Shown: positions 8,798-15,879 of the stretch, one piece after another
Position numbering within the stretch: the stretch's first letter is position 1
Layout: the number at the start of each line of letters is the position of its first letter
Assembly (NCBI RefSeq): GCF_024355225.1
Contig: NZ_VCNH01000004.1
Coordinates: 42,516-106,515, forward strand
Direction of reading: 5' to 3'
Source: Roseovarius sp. M141
GTDB lineage: Bacteria > Pseudomonadota > Alphaproteobacteria > Rhodobacterales > Rhodobacteraceae
DNA: 64,000 nucleotides
The notes under the pieces: model-generated
Told to the model about the DNA's origin: nothing
Seen by the model: the letters and a program-made list of their open reading frames with translations, nothing else
Database searches by the model: none
Made by a program: the position numbers and the translations under genes

Positions 8798-9268
8798 ATG
8801 CAAACAGGTGTTTTGCGCGTGTTGCGCGCGACCGCTGCCTGGTGGTGGCGACACAAGGAACTACGCCGAACCGGCCAGACGGGGCAGGCACAACGGCTCG
8901 AGCGCGAGACTGTCCTGCGTGACCTCGGCTATCTGAAGCAGGCGGCGTTATTGCCAAACGCGCATGTGACCTGCGGAGAGGGTGGAACATTCATCCATCT
9001 CGGTTGGACCACCGTGTCGACCTTCGCGCCCATCGAGCGCTTTCCCTTGGCCGCTCTTGCGGTCGCACGTGGCACGCCGTTCATCGATATCCGACCCGTC
9101 ACCGATGTCATCGCCTTCGCGAACCTGCCGCGGGTGGCGCGGGACGGATCGGTCGACCCTGACTCTTCGGGTCCCGGCAAGTCCGTGTCGCTGACCACCT
9201 ACATCGACATGGTCGAAGCCCTCGGTGCCAGGATCGCCAACGATCCGCGCCCCTGTCGGTCAACCTAG
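8798..9268 (+). CDS. hypothetical protein
   Basis: A 156-residue protein with a basic, Trp-rich N-terminus (TAAWWWRHK) that could touch membrane or nucleic acid, and a mixed alpha/beta remainder. The ATG at 8798 is chosen over the one at 8783 because GAAGGG lies seven bases before it. I do not recognise the family. It is the first gene of a long + strand run of plasmid-type accessory genes. Confidence 0.5.
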   Translation: MQTGVLRVLRATAAWWWRHKELRRTGQTGQAQRLERETVLRDLGYLKQAALLPNAHVTCGEGGTFIHLGWTTVSTFAPIERFPLAALAVARGTPFIDIRPVTDVIAFANLPRVARDGSVDPDSSGPGKSVSLTTYIDMVEALGARIANDPRPCRST

Positions 9269-9309
9269 TCACCACTCCCTCTCACCAAAACTCGAAAAGG
9301 AGGCCAGCC

Positions 9310-10248
9310 ATGGCCCGATCCCGTACGCCCAAATTCGATGCCTCAGAGGTCATCACAAACGAAATCATCCGCATCATCGAGCGCGGCGTCCTGCCGTGGC
9401 GCAAGCCATGGACCGCAGGTGGCAGCTGTCGCCCCCTGCGCGTGGGCGGGGAACCCTACCAGGGAGTGAACAACTTCCTGCTGACGATGCGGACCGTGAT
9501 GGCGGGCCACAGCTCTCCCTTCTGGATGACGCTGCCGCAGGCCAATGCGTTGGACGCAAAGGTCCGCAAGGGCGAAAAGTCCTCTGTCGTCGTTTATTAC
9601 GGTCAAAGCCGGAGAGACGCCGGCGATGAGCATGATCACAGCGACGGGGATGATCACTCCGAGGAAGCCCGTATCTTCCGCTTCCAGAAATCCTACCGTG
9701 TGTTCAATGCCTGCCAGATCGAGGGCTTGCCCGACAGCTTCTACCCTGACCCGGAGCCCGTGCCCGAGCATCCGCAGTCCGAGCCCATCCCGCACATGCA
9801 GGCGTTTTTCGATGCCATCGACATCACAACCGTCTTCACGGGCCCGGAGGCGTACTATTTGCCCCCCGTGGACAAGGTTTACATGCCATCCATCACGCGG
9901 TTCCAGGACCCGCGCAATTTCTACGGGGTCTGGGCCCATGAGCTGGCCCATGCCACGAAAGCTCCCCATCGACTGAACCGCGATTTCGGGTTCTCGAAGT
10001 TTGGCAACACGTCCTATGCGCGCGAGGAGATCGTCGCGGAATTGACCTCAGTGTTCCTGGGTCAGACGCTCGGCTTCACGGCGCATACGCTCGAGATGAA
10101 TGCCGCCTACCTGCACAACTGGTTGCGGGTCCTTCGGTCGGACAAGGGCGCGATCTTCCGGCACGCCGCGGACGCGCAGCGCGCCTGTGATTATCTGATC
10201 GCACAATCTGAGGCGGGTAGGGCAGGGCGCAGTGCCGAGGCCGCCTGA
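9310..10248 (+). CDS. ardC: ArdC-like antirestriction protein
   Basis: A 312-residue protein. The N-terminal third (DASEVITNEIIRIIERGVLPW, then YQGVNNFLL) matches the single-stranded-DNA-binding domain of ArdC. The C-terminal part is a zincin-like metallopeptidase domain with HELAH at residues 210-214 and a downstream AREEIVAEL segment that supplies the third ligand. An Asp/Glu/His-rich insert (residues about 104-116) separates the two. ArdC proteins protect incoming plasmid DNA from restriction during conjugation. AAGGAGG lies 8 bases before the ATG. Confidence 0.88.
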   Translation: MARSRTPKFDASEVITNEIIRIIERGVLPWRKPWTAGGSCRPLRVGGEPYQGVNNFLLTMRTVMAGHSSPFWMTLPQANALDAKVRKGEKSSVVVYYGQSRRDAGDEHDHSDGDDHSEEARIFRFQKSYRVFNACQIEGLPDSFYPDPEPVPEHPQSEPIPHMQAFFDAIDITTVFTGPEAYYLPPVDKVYMPSITRFQDPRNFYGVWAHELAHATKAPHRLNRDFGFSKFGNTSYAREEIVAELTSVFLGQTLGFTAHTLEMNAAYLHNWLRVLRSDKGAIFRHAADAQRACDYLIAQSEAGRAGRSAEAA

Positions 10249-10271
10249 CCACACGGAGAACGGAGACTCGC

Positions 10272-10481
10272 ATGTCACGCAAGGAACCCAAGACGCTGCG
10301 GGTGGCCTGCTTCGAAGACGGCCGCCGCAAGATCATCACCTTCAAACGCGGTGCCTATTGGTGGAGCCAGTCCGAGGGCGCTTATCCGTTCTCGGCAGCG
10401 CTCGAGAGCATCAAAGAACAAGGCGGCTGGATCGAAACTATCCCCAACCCGAATTACAGACCCAAGGGGCTGTTCGGGTAG
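10272..10481 (+). CDS. small conserved accessory protein
   Basis: A 69-residue basic, aromatic-rich protein (KRGAYWWSQSEGAYPF) starting 24 bases after ardC, probably co-transcribed. No family is recognised and no motif indicates a function. Confidence 0.5.
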   Translation: MSRKEPKTLRVACFEDGRRKIITFKRGAYWWSQSEGAYPFSAALESIKEQGGWIETIPNPNYRPKGLFG

Positions 10482-10530
10482 GGCGCCTTCGGCCTCGATT
10501 CATCCGCCAAGCGGAAAAGAAAAAGCGGGC

Positions 10531-10563
10531 TTTGAGAAGGGTGTTTCAACTTCTCAAAGGAGA
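10531..10563 (+). promoter_or_regulatory. leader hairpin covering the ribosome binding site
   Basis: A perfect 9-bp stem (10531-10539 with 10550-10558) sits directly before the DUF3768 gene. The Shine-Dalgarno AAAGGAGA (10556-10563) begins inside the 3' arm, so the folded form should hinder ribosome binding. The element is preceded by AAAGCGGGCTTT, a core that recurs before several other genes here. Confidence 0.55.
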
Positions 10564-10568
10564 TCCCC

Positions 10569-10958
10569 ATGTCCATGACCGTTCAACCCCAGCCAGACCG
10601 TCCCGATCCGACCGTGATCGCGGCGCAGAACGACGCGTTTCGCAAGCTCGCGTGCCTTGGAGTGCCGCCCGCGCAGCCCATTCAGGGCCGGATGCATGTC
10701 ACCCGCGCGCTTATGGAGGCCGGTGACGGCTTCATGGCCGAGGCGGTGAAGGCCACCGGCACGTTCGACACATTCGAGCCTGAGAATGATCCCGAGGGAT
10801 GGCACGATTTCGGGGCGGTCGAGATCCGGGGGGAGACCGTGTTCTGGAAAATCGATCTCTATGAAGCAGACTCGGATTTCCGCTACGGGGCCGAGACCCC
10901 GGACAATCCTGCCACAACCATGCGCGTGCTGACCATCATGCTGGCGCGCGACTGGTAG
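10569..10958 (+). CDS. DUF3768 family protein
   Basis: A 129-residue protein with the DUF3768 pattern: an IAAQNDAFRK start segment, an FDTFEPENDPEGWHDFG centre and a VFWKIDLYEAD strand, ending in RVLTIMLARDW. These proteins are widespread on alphaproteobacterial plasmids and have no established function. AAAGGAGA precedes the ATG and is partly buried in a hairpin. Confidence 0.75.
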   Translation: MSMTVQPQPDRPDPTVIAAQNDAFRKLACLGVPPAQPIQGRMHVTRALMEAGDGFMAEAVKATGTFDTFEPENDPEGWHDFGAVEIRGETVFWKIDLYEADSDFRYGAETPDNPATTMRVLTIMLARDW

Positions 10959-10995
10959 GGCAGGAGGCCTTCCCAAAATGTCGATCCGAAAACTC

Positions 10996-11033
10996 AAGGC
11001 CCACTGACCCCTCAAAGGGAAAGTGGGCCTTTT
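10996..11033 (+). terminator. hairpin terminator or attenuator before the ParB-domain gene
   Basis: A 10-bp perfect stem (10996-11005 with 11022-11031) is followed by TTTT. The 3' arm contains AAAGTGGGCCTTTT, one variant of the core repeated in other leaders of this region. It lies 75 bases before the next start, so it may end the upstream transcript or attenuate the downstream gene. Confidence 0.65.
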
Positions 11034-11108
11034 GTCGTGGTGATCCCTGAAACCGGGGATTGGTCACGCGCGCGCGGGCCGCATCTCACCCACCTGGAAG
11101 GATATCCC

Positions 11109-13091
11109 ATGACCACAAGCTTTGCTCCTCTTACCGTCGCTATCGGCGATCTGGTCCCGCATCCCGCCAATGTGCGCAGCAACTCGCCGGAAACCTATGA
11201 TCCCGAGAACATCGCGCATCTGAAGGCCAGCATCGCTGTGCTGGGCCTGCTCCAGCCGCTCCTCGTCCAGAAGCTCGACGGCAAATACGCCGTGCTTGCC
11301 GGTGGCCGGCGACATGCCGCGCTGAAGGAGCTGGTCGCGGACAAGGCCGCCAAGGGCTTCACCGCCAAGACCAAGATCGACTGCCGCCTCGTGCCAGAGG
11401 ATTGCGACGTGACGACGGCGCTGTCGCTCGCCGAGAACATCACCCAGGCACCAATGAATGCAATCGACGAGTTCGAGGCCTTCGCCCGGATGATGGAGGT
11501 CGACGGCCAGACGCCCGAGACCATCGGAAAGACCTTCGGCACCACCGTCGTCGCCGTCAAAGGCCGGTTGCGCTATGGCCTGATCCACCCCGACATCCGC
11601 GCCGCGGCCCGAGGCAAGGCGATCACGCTCGACACCATGAAGGCCTTCGCCGAGCACCCGAGCCAGGAGGCGCAGCGCGAAGTCTATGAGGCGCTCACGA
11701 AAGACGGCGGCTATCTGCAGGCCTATACCGTACGTCAGGCGCTCAAATCCCGCGGTGTGCAGGTCAGCGATGATATCGGGGCCTTTGTGCGCGAAGACTA
11801 CGAGGCGCGTGGCGGTGCTGTCGCGGCTGACCTTCTGGAAGAGCATTCCGTGCTCGAGGATGCGGCGCTGGTCGAAACCATCCTGCTCGAGAAGCTCGGT
11901 GCCGCCGCCGAAGAGGCTCGCATAAAGCTGGGCTTTGCCTGGGCCGATGCGATGGTCCGCTATGATTACGCGACCATGGCCGACTACGGCCGCGTCTATC
12001 CCTGCCCGATCGAACCGGATGAGGCGGCCCAGAAGCGCGTCGATGAGATCACCGCTGAACTCGAGAAACTGCAGCTCGAGATGGAGGATGAGGGGCTCGA
12101 GGAGGACGCCTACAACGCGCTTTACGACCGCGTGGACGCCTTGGAAGAGGAAGCCCGCGACCTGCAGGAGGCCTACAGCACCGAGGACCTCGCCCGCGCT
12201 GGTGTGATTGCGTCGTGGTCGGCTGGTAAGGTCACGCTCCAAGTGGGCCTTGTCCGCCCGGAAGACACCGTCAAAGAGGAGGGCGCGCGCGGCTCCTTGG
12301 CCAACCCGACGGGGGAGGAGGCCCCGGGCGCCGGCGAAATCACTTATCCAGCCTCGCTGGCAGAGGACCTCAAGACCGAGCGAGCCATGGCGCTTGGGGC
12401 CGCGATGGCGCTGCATCCGGAAGCCACGCTCGATCTGACGCTCTTCAAGCTGGTCAGTGACGTTCTGGCCAGCGGCATGAGTGTCACGCAGGCGATCAAG
12501 ATCGACGCCCGCAAGGAATACCGCAGCCATGCCAAGATGGACGAGATCGACGAGACCTCGCTCGAGCAGGTGGCGGCGGCGCATGATGCGCTCGATCTGT
12601 CCTGGCTCGATGACACCCGCGCGCCCGTCGATCAGTTCGCGGCGTTTCGTGCGCTCGATGCAGGAGAGAAGACCAAGCTCGTGGCCTATGCCACGGCTAG
12701 CACCACGCAGTCCTGCTTCGCGCGGGATCCTCGGCGCGACAGCCTGATGCATGACTTTGAGATTGAGATCATGCCCGACATCCGCGCCCACTGGACGCCG
12801 AACGCGGCGCTCTTCAACCGCTTCAAAAAGGCCTGGCTCCTGAAGATCCTCGGCGAGGATCTGGGTCTCGCTCAAGAAGCGGTGACGCTGGCCTCGTCGA
12901 GCAAGAAAGAGATCGTCGCCTTCTGCGACAAGCTCTTCGCCGAACCCTTCGCCACACTCACGGACGCGCAGCGCGCTGCCGTGGCCGCCTGGTGCCCGCC
13001 GATGATGCAGACCGCCGGTGTCGCCTTTGATGACGCGGAGCCCACTGCGGAAACCTCGGAGCCTGACAGCGAGGTCGCGCAAGCGGCCTGA
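11109..13091 (+). CDS. large ParB-domain protein
   Basis: A 660-residue protein. The N-terminal 120 residues form a ParB/Srx domain with IAHLKASIAVLGLLQPLLV, the nucleotide-binding AGGRRHAAL box and SLAENITQAPMNAIDEFEAF. A helix-turn-helix-like segment follows (PETIGKTFGTTVVAVKGRL). The remainder is long, acidic and helical with a Glu-rich probable coiled coil (residues about 315-355). No ParA gene is near, so ordinary segregation is doubtful. This family of large ParB-like proteins is usual on conjugative elements of Rhodobacterales. The ATG at 11109 is preferred over an upstream GTG because GGAAGGA lies just before it. Confidence 0.8.
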   Translation: MTTSFAPLTVAIGDLVPHPANVRSNSPETYDPENIAHLKASIAVLGLLQPLLVQKLDGKYAVLAGGRRHAALKELVADKAAKGFTAKTKIDCRLVPEDCDVTTALSLAENITQAPMNAIDEFEAFARMMEVDGQTPETIGKTFGTTVVAVKGRLRYGLIHPDIRAAARGKAITLDTMKAFAEHPSQEAQREVYEALTKDGGYLQAYTVRQALKSRGVQVSDDIGAFVREDYEARGGAVAADLLEEHSVLEDAALVETILLEKLGAAAEEARIKLGFAWADAMVRYDYATMADYGRVYPCPIEPDEAAQKRVDEITAELEKLQLEMEDEGLEEDAYNALYDRVDALEEEARDLQEAYSTEDLARAGVIASWSAGKVTLQVGLVRPEDTVKEEGARGSLANPTGEEAPGAGEITYPASLAEDLKTERAMALGAAMALHPEATLDLTLFKLVSDVLASGMSVTQAIKIDARKEYRSHAKMDEIDETSLEQVAAAHDALDLSWLDDTRAPVDQFAAFRALDAGEKTKLVAYATASTTQSCFARDPRRDSLMHDFEIEIMPDIRAHWTPNAALFNRFKKAWLLKILGEDLGLAQEAVTLASSSKKEIVAFCDKLFAEPFATLTDAQRAAVAAWCPPMMQTAGVAFDDAEPTAETSEPDSEVAQAA

Positions 13092-13100
13092 GTCCTCACG

Positions 13101-13132
13101 CGACCCGCGCGAGGCATTCCCCGCGTGGGTCG
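13101..13132 (+). promoter_or_regulatory. GC-rich leader hairpin
   Basis: CGACCC (13101-13106) pairs with GGGTCG (13127-13132), extended by a CGCG stem with one bulge. It lies between the ParB-domain gene and the next start at 13164 and resembles the other leader hairpins in position, though it lacks the shared core sequence. Confidence 0.4.
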
Positions 13133-13163
13133 ACCCTCCCACACCCAACCGAAAGACATCCCC

Positions 13164-13757
13164 ATGGCTATTCTCAAGTTCTCTGCCTCCGCTGTGGCGG
13201 CGCAAATCGCGCACGCGCGCGCCTGCAAAACCTTCTTGCCCAACTGGAACGGGCCCGTGGACAGGCCCGCCCTGATCCTCATCGTCGGCAATGGCGTGCA
13301 TCTGCGCTCAAACGGCATCGATGGCACGACCACCCGCATCGTCACGACCGAGCAGGCCGATCCCTCCTTCGCCTTTGCCGACGGCATGAACCCGTTTCGG
13401 GATACCGACTGGATGGCGCAGCGCCGCATGGCGTTTCGCGATCTGACCGGCCAGTTCTACACCGACATCCTCGACGATGTGCAGGTGCTCATCGACCGGG
13501 GGCGGGGTGCGATCCGGCTCGCCACCGATGGCCACAGTATCCGCGTCTTCGTGCGTCGGGCCTCGGATTATCTCATCGGCGGGACCTACGAAGTGCCCTC
13601 GGGCCTCGGCGGCACTTTCCGGGTCATCCTCAAGGATGCCTGCGACACCTTCGCGATCGTGCAGAACTGCGGCAATTGCGAGGATTTCGACGCCATGCAG
13701 CCCTACCGCGTGCCGCTCGATGCGCTGATGGAACTCGATGACCGGAGGGCGGCCTGA
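13164..13757 (+). CDS. conserved accessory protein, DUF3085-like
   Basis: A 197-residue protein. The segment LPNWNGPVDRPALILIVGNGVHLRSNG recalls DUF3085 proteins of plasmids, although the length is greater than a single such domain. The C-terminal half is a beta-rich region (GGTYEVPSGLGGTFRVILKD) with a NCGNCEDF cysteine pair. The ATG at 13164 follows GAAAGACATCCCC; the upstream in-frame start at 13125 lies in the leader hairpin zone. It overlaps the next gene by one base. Confidence 0.6.
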   Translation: MAILKFSASAVAAQIAHARACKTFLPNWNGPVDRPALILIVGNGVHLRSNGIDGTTTRIVTTEQADPSFAFADGMNPFRDTDWMAQRRMAFRDLTGQFYTDILDDVQVLIDRGRGAIRLATDGHSIRVFVRRASDYLIGGTYEVPSGLGGTFRVILKDACDTFAIVQNCGNCEDFDAMQPYRVPLDALMELDDRRAA

Positions 13758-14410
13758 TGGGATGGCTCTTCTACACCGACGGCCGCGTCCAGACCTACGC
13801 GGATGAGAAAGCGGAAATCGCCCAGCTCTGCACCTCTCATGGCGACACGCGCAAAACTGAACTGGTCAAGGCCTGCAAGGTCGGCTCCACCTGGTATGCG
13901 GCGGCAAGGGTCACCAATCTCGACGGCACCCCTGTCGAAGACACGACCTATGTGACCGATGCGGATGGCTCCATCACTTTCGGGGCTGTCTTCCTCACCC
14001 GATACGATGACGGCTGCTGGGGCTACAAGGACATGGAGGAAAGCGCTGGCCCGAACGAGTCTCTTGCTCCCCTTGGGCTGATCGCGCTCCTCTCCGACCT
14101 GAAAGACCCGGACAGCTACGCCCAGGACTGGCGCCAGCGCTGCCGGGACTGGGCTTCGATCCCGGACTACGAGGAAGGCGACAAGATCAGGCTCGCAGCA
14201 CCCGTGACGCTCACCGATGGCAGCACCTGCCAGATCGTCACCGCGACGCACTACAGGCGGGGTCGGCAGAAACGCCGCTGCTACCGCATCGAGGAAACCG
14301 GTGGGCTCGTACGCCTGTCGAAGGCCTCGCTTGCGGGCTCGGAGCTGCTCAGCTCCGCAAAGGGCGAGGCCAGTCCGGTGCTGGCGGAGTATCTCGCGGG
14401 GCGAAATTAG
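13757..14410 (+). CDS. conserved hypothetical accessory protein
   Basis: A 217-residue protein that starts on the last base of the previous stop, so the two are translationally coupled. It begins MGWLFYTDGRVQTYADEK, has an acidic centre with YDDGCWGYKDMEESAGP, and ends in a basic segment (RRGRQKRRCYRIEET). Similar proteins occur beside DUF3085 and ParB-like genes on alphaproteobacterial plasmids. Function unknown. Confidence 0.6.
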   Translation: MGWLFYTDGRVQTYADEKAEIAQLCTSHGDTRKTELVKACKVGSTWYAAARVTNLDGTPVEDTTYVTDADGSITFGAVFLTRYDDGCWGYKDMEESAGPNESLAPLGLIALLSDLKDPDSYAQDWRQRCRDWASIPDYEEGDKIRLAAPVTLTDGSTCQIVTATHYRRGRQKRRCYRIEETGGLVRLSKASLAGSELLSSAKGEASPVLAEYLAGRN

Positions 14411-14467
14411 GTCCTGCGCCGGACGGTTCATCGGCCTGCCCGGCGACAGCAGATCCTGCGGCTTATC

Positions 14468-14491
14468 TTGACAAGGCAATGCAAATGCATT
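14468..14491 (+). promoter_or_regulatory. promoter and operator of the prlF-yhaV pair
   Basis: A perfect -35 TTGACA (14468-14473) is followed by the inverted repeat AATGCA-AA-TGCATT (14478-14491), which fills the spacer. A weak -10 (TACCTA) would start at 14491. A repeat inside the promoter is the usual arrangement for autoregulation by a toxin-antitoxin pair. Confidence 0.6.
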
Positions 14492-14534
14492 ACCTATCGC
14501 AGGCAGCAAAGACCCTTTTCTTCAGGAGACTGCC

Positions 14535-14861
14535 ATGACAGCCCTCGCACAAGATGTCTCGAAACTCACGGATCGGTATCAGACGACCGTGCCGGCGGGT
14601 GTGCGCAAGCAGCTCAAGCTGAGCAAGGGCGACCAGATTCGCTACTGCACCGAGCCGAGTGGCAGGGTCTATATCGAGCCCGTGCGCAGCGACGAGGAAG
14701 ATCCCGTGCTCGGAGCTTTTCTCGATTTTGTCGAGGCCGATATCAAGGCGCATCCGGACCGTATTCGGGCGTTCGATGGGGCTTTGCATGACCGTCTTGC
14801 AGCACTGGTCGGAGACGTTGACGTCGATCTCGATGCGCCGCTATCGCTCGAGGATGAATGA
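14535..14861 (+). CDS. prlF: PrlF-type antitoxin
   Basis: A 108-residue protein with an N-terminal AbrB-like swapped-hairpin DNA-binding domain (LTDRYQTTVPAGVRKQLKLSKGD) and an acidic C-terminal segment expected to bind the toxin (FLDFVEADIKAHPDRIRAFD). This matches PrlF/SohA of type II systems. The stop overlaps the toxin start by ATGA. A strong -35 and an inverted repeat lie upstream. Confidence 0.88.
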   Translation: MTALAQDVSKLTDRYQTTVPAGVRKQLKLSKGDQIRYCTEPSGRVYIEPVRSDEEDPVLGAFLDFVEADIKAHPDRIRAFDGALHDRLAALVGDVDVDLDAPLSLEDE

Positions 14862-15376
14862 GCGGCGATAGCGTGCCCGCCCAAGCGCCCCTTGTCGTAA
14901 ATGGATGGTCTATTTATGCGCATCCGCTCTTTCTGGAGCAGCTCGAAGGGCTGACACTGGAGGTCGATGCGCGTAAGGCACGCGATCCCAAGACCTGGCG
15001 CAAGAAAAATTCCACGAAACGGCTGGCCGCCATCTTCAAGCTGGTCACCGAGGCCATACCGGCAGATCCGGGTGCCGCCGCCTTCCGGCAAGGCGGCACA
15101 CTCGGCGATCACCGCAAGCACTGGTTCCGGGCGAAATTCTTCCAGCAGTATCGGCTGTTCTATCGGTTCAACAGCGATGCGAAGATCATCGTGGTGGCCT
15201 GGGTGAACGACGACAAGACCCTGCGCGCCTATGGCAGCAAGACGGATGCTTATGCGACGTTCAAAGGGATGCTGGAAGATGGCAACCCACCTGACAATTT
15301 TGACGCGCTCTTGAAAGAAGCAGCGGCGGCGGACAAGCGGTTCGAGAAGTCCCTTGAAGCGGCGTCCGATCGGTAA
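14858..15376 (+). CDS. yhaV: YhaV-type toxin ribonuclease
   Basis: A 172-residue protein of the YhaV family. It shows the NGWSIYAHPLFLEQLE start, a central KRLAAIFKLV segment, the basic GDHRKHWFRAKFFQQYRLFYRF core and VVAWVNDDKTLRAYGSKTDAY, where the family's RNase residues lie. YhaV cleaves RNA in a ribosome-linked way and is neutralised by PrlF. The gene overlaps prlF by 4 bases in the usual antitoxin-first order. It appears full length. Confidence 0.9.
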   Translation: MSGDSVPAQAPLVVNGWSIYAHPLFLEQLEGLTLEVDARKARDPKTWRKKNSTKRLAAIFKLVTEAIPADPGAAAFRQGGTLGDHRKHWFRAKFFQQYRLFYRFNSDAKIIVVAWVNDDKTLRAYGSKTDAYATFKGMLEDGNPPDNFDALLKEAAAADKRFEKSLEAASDR

Positions 15377-15470
15377 GTGGGCCAGCTTGCTGTGACCCTA
15401 TGGCATTATCGTTTACGACGCCACGCTGGAAGATGTAGCATAGGCTGATAATACGGTCGGAGAAAGCACA

Positions 15471-15635
15471 ATGGACGAAACGGAAAAGGATGGGCAGCAC
15501 CTCGGTCTAGAGGAGCAATGCGCGCCTGACCTGACGGGGCACCGTTTCCCAATTGCTGTGCGCGTTGCAGACATGCCCGATGACCTCGGCAAGCTGCTGG
15601 ATATGGGTCTCGAGGAGCATTTCCGTGGCCGCTGA
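15471..15635 (+). CDS. small open reading frame before an orphan antitoxin
   Basis: A 54-residue frame starting with ATG after AGAAAGC. Its sequence is acidic and shows no recognised family. Its end overlaps the PaaA2-like gene by 11 bases, the way a small first gene of a three-part toxin-antitoxin operon would. Coding status is uncertain. Confidence 0.35.
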   Translation: MDETEKDGQHLGLEEQCAPDLTGHRFPIAVRVADMPDDLGKLLDMGLEEHFRGR

Positions 15636-15777
15636 TACGAATTCGTATGACGCGTGGTTTCGCATGAAGGTAAAGGCCGCGCTGGAGGATGCACGCTCGG
15701 GAACATCTCAGGTTCAGGTGATGCAGGCCGCACAGGCATTGATTGATGCGAAGCGGCAGGTCGAACCCAAGTCCTGA
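15625..15777 (+). CDS. PaaA2-like orphan antitoxin / stability determinant
   Basis: A 50-residue protein starting at GTG. The segment SYDAWFRMKVKAALEDARSG closely follows the N-terminal pattern of PaaA2/stability-determinant antitoxins (YDAWFR-x-KV). Such antitoxins normally precede a ParE-type toxin, but the next frame downstream is an unrelated helicase leader, so the toxin is absent. AGGAG lies about nine bases upstream of the GTG. Confidence 0.6.
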   Translation: MAADTNSYDAWFRMKVKAALEDARSGTSQVQVMQAAQALIDAKRQVEPKS

Positions 15778-15841
15778 CCAAGCCTTGGAGGTCAGCGCGG
15801 TCTGACCCCGTCACCCTGAAAAGCGAAAGCGGGCTTTTTGT

Positions 15842-15871
15842 CCTTTGGAAATCAGACCCTGATCCAAAGGA
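15842..15871 (+). promoter_or_regulatory. leader hairpin covering the helicase ribosome binding site
   Basis: CCTTTGG (15842-15848) pairs with CCAAAGG (15864-15870) and ATCAG (15851-15855) with CTGAT (15859-15863), leaving a three-base loop and a two-base bulge. The Shine-Dalgarno AAAGGA lies at 15866-15871, within the 3' arm. The core AAAGCGGGCTTTTTG lies just upstream. Confidence 0.6.
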
Positions 15872-15879
15872 AAATTCCC

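Noticed and set aside
11109..13091. ParB-domain protein considered as a plasmid partition gene
   Set aside because: No ParA or centromere-like repeats are nearby, and the protein is twice the length of a partition ParB.
11064..13301. A 745-residue open frame on the - strand
   Set aside because: It is antisense to the ParB-domain gene, which has clear motifs. The antisense translation shows no family features.
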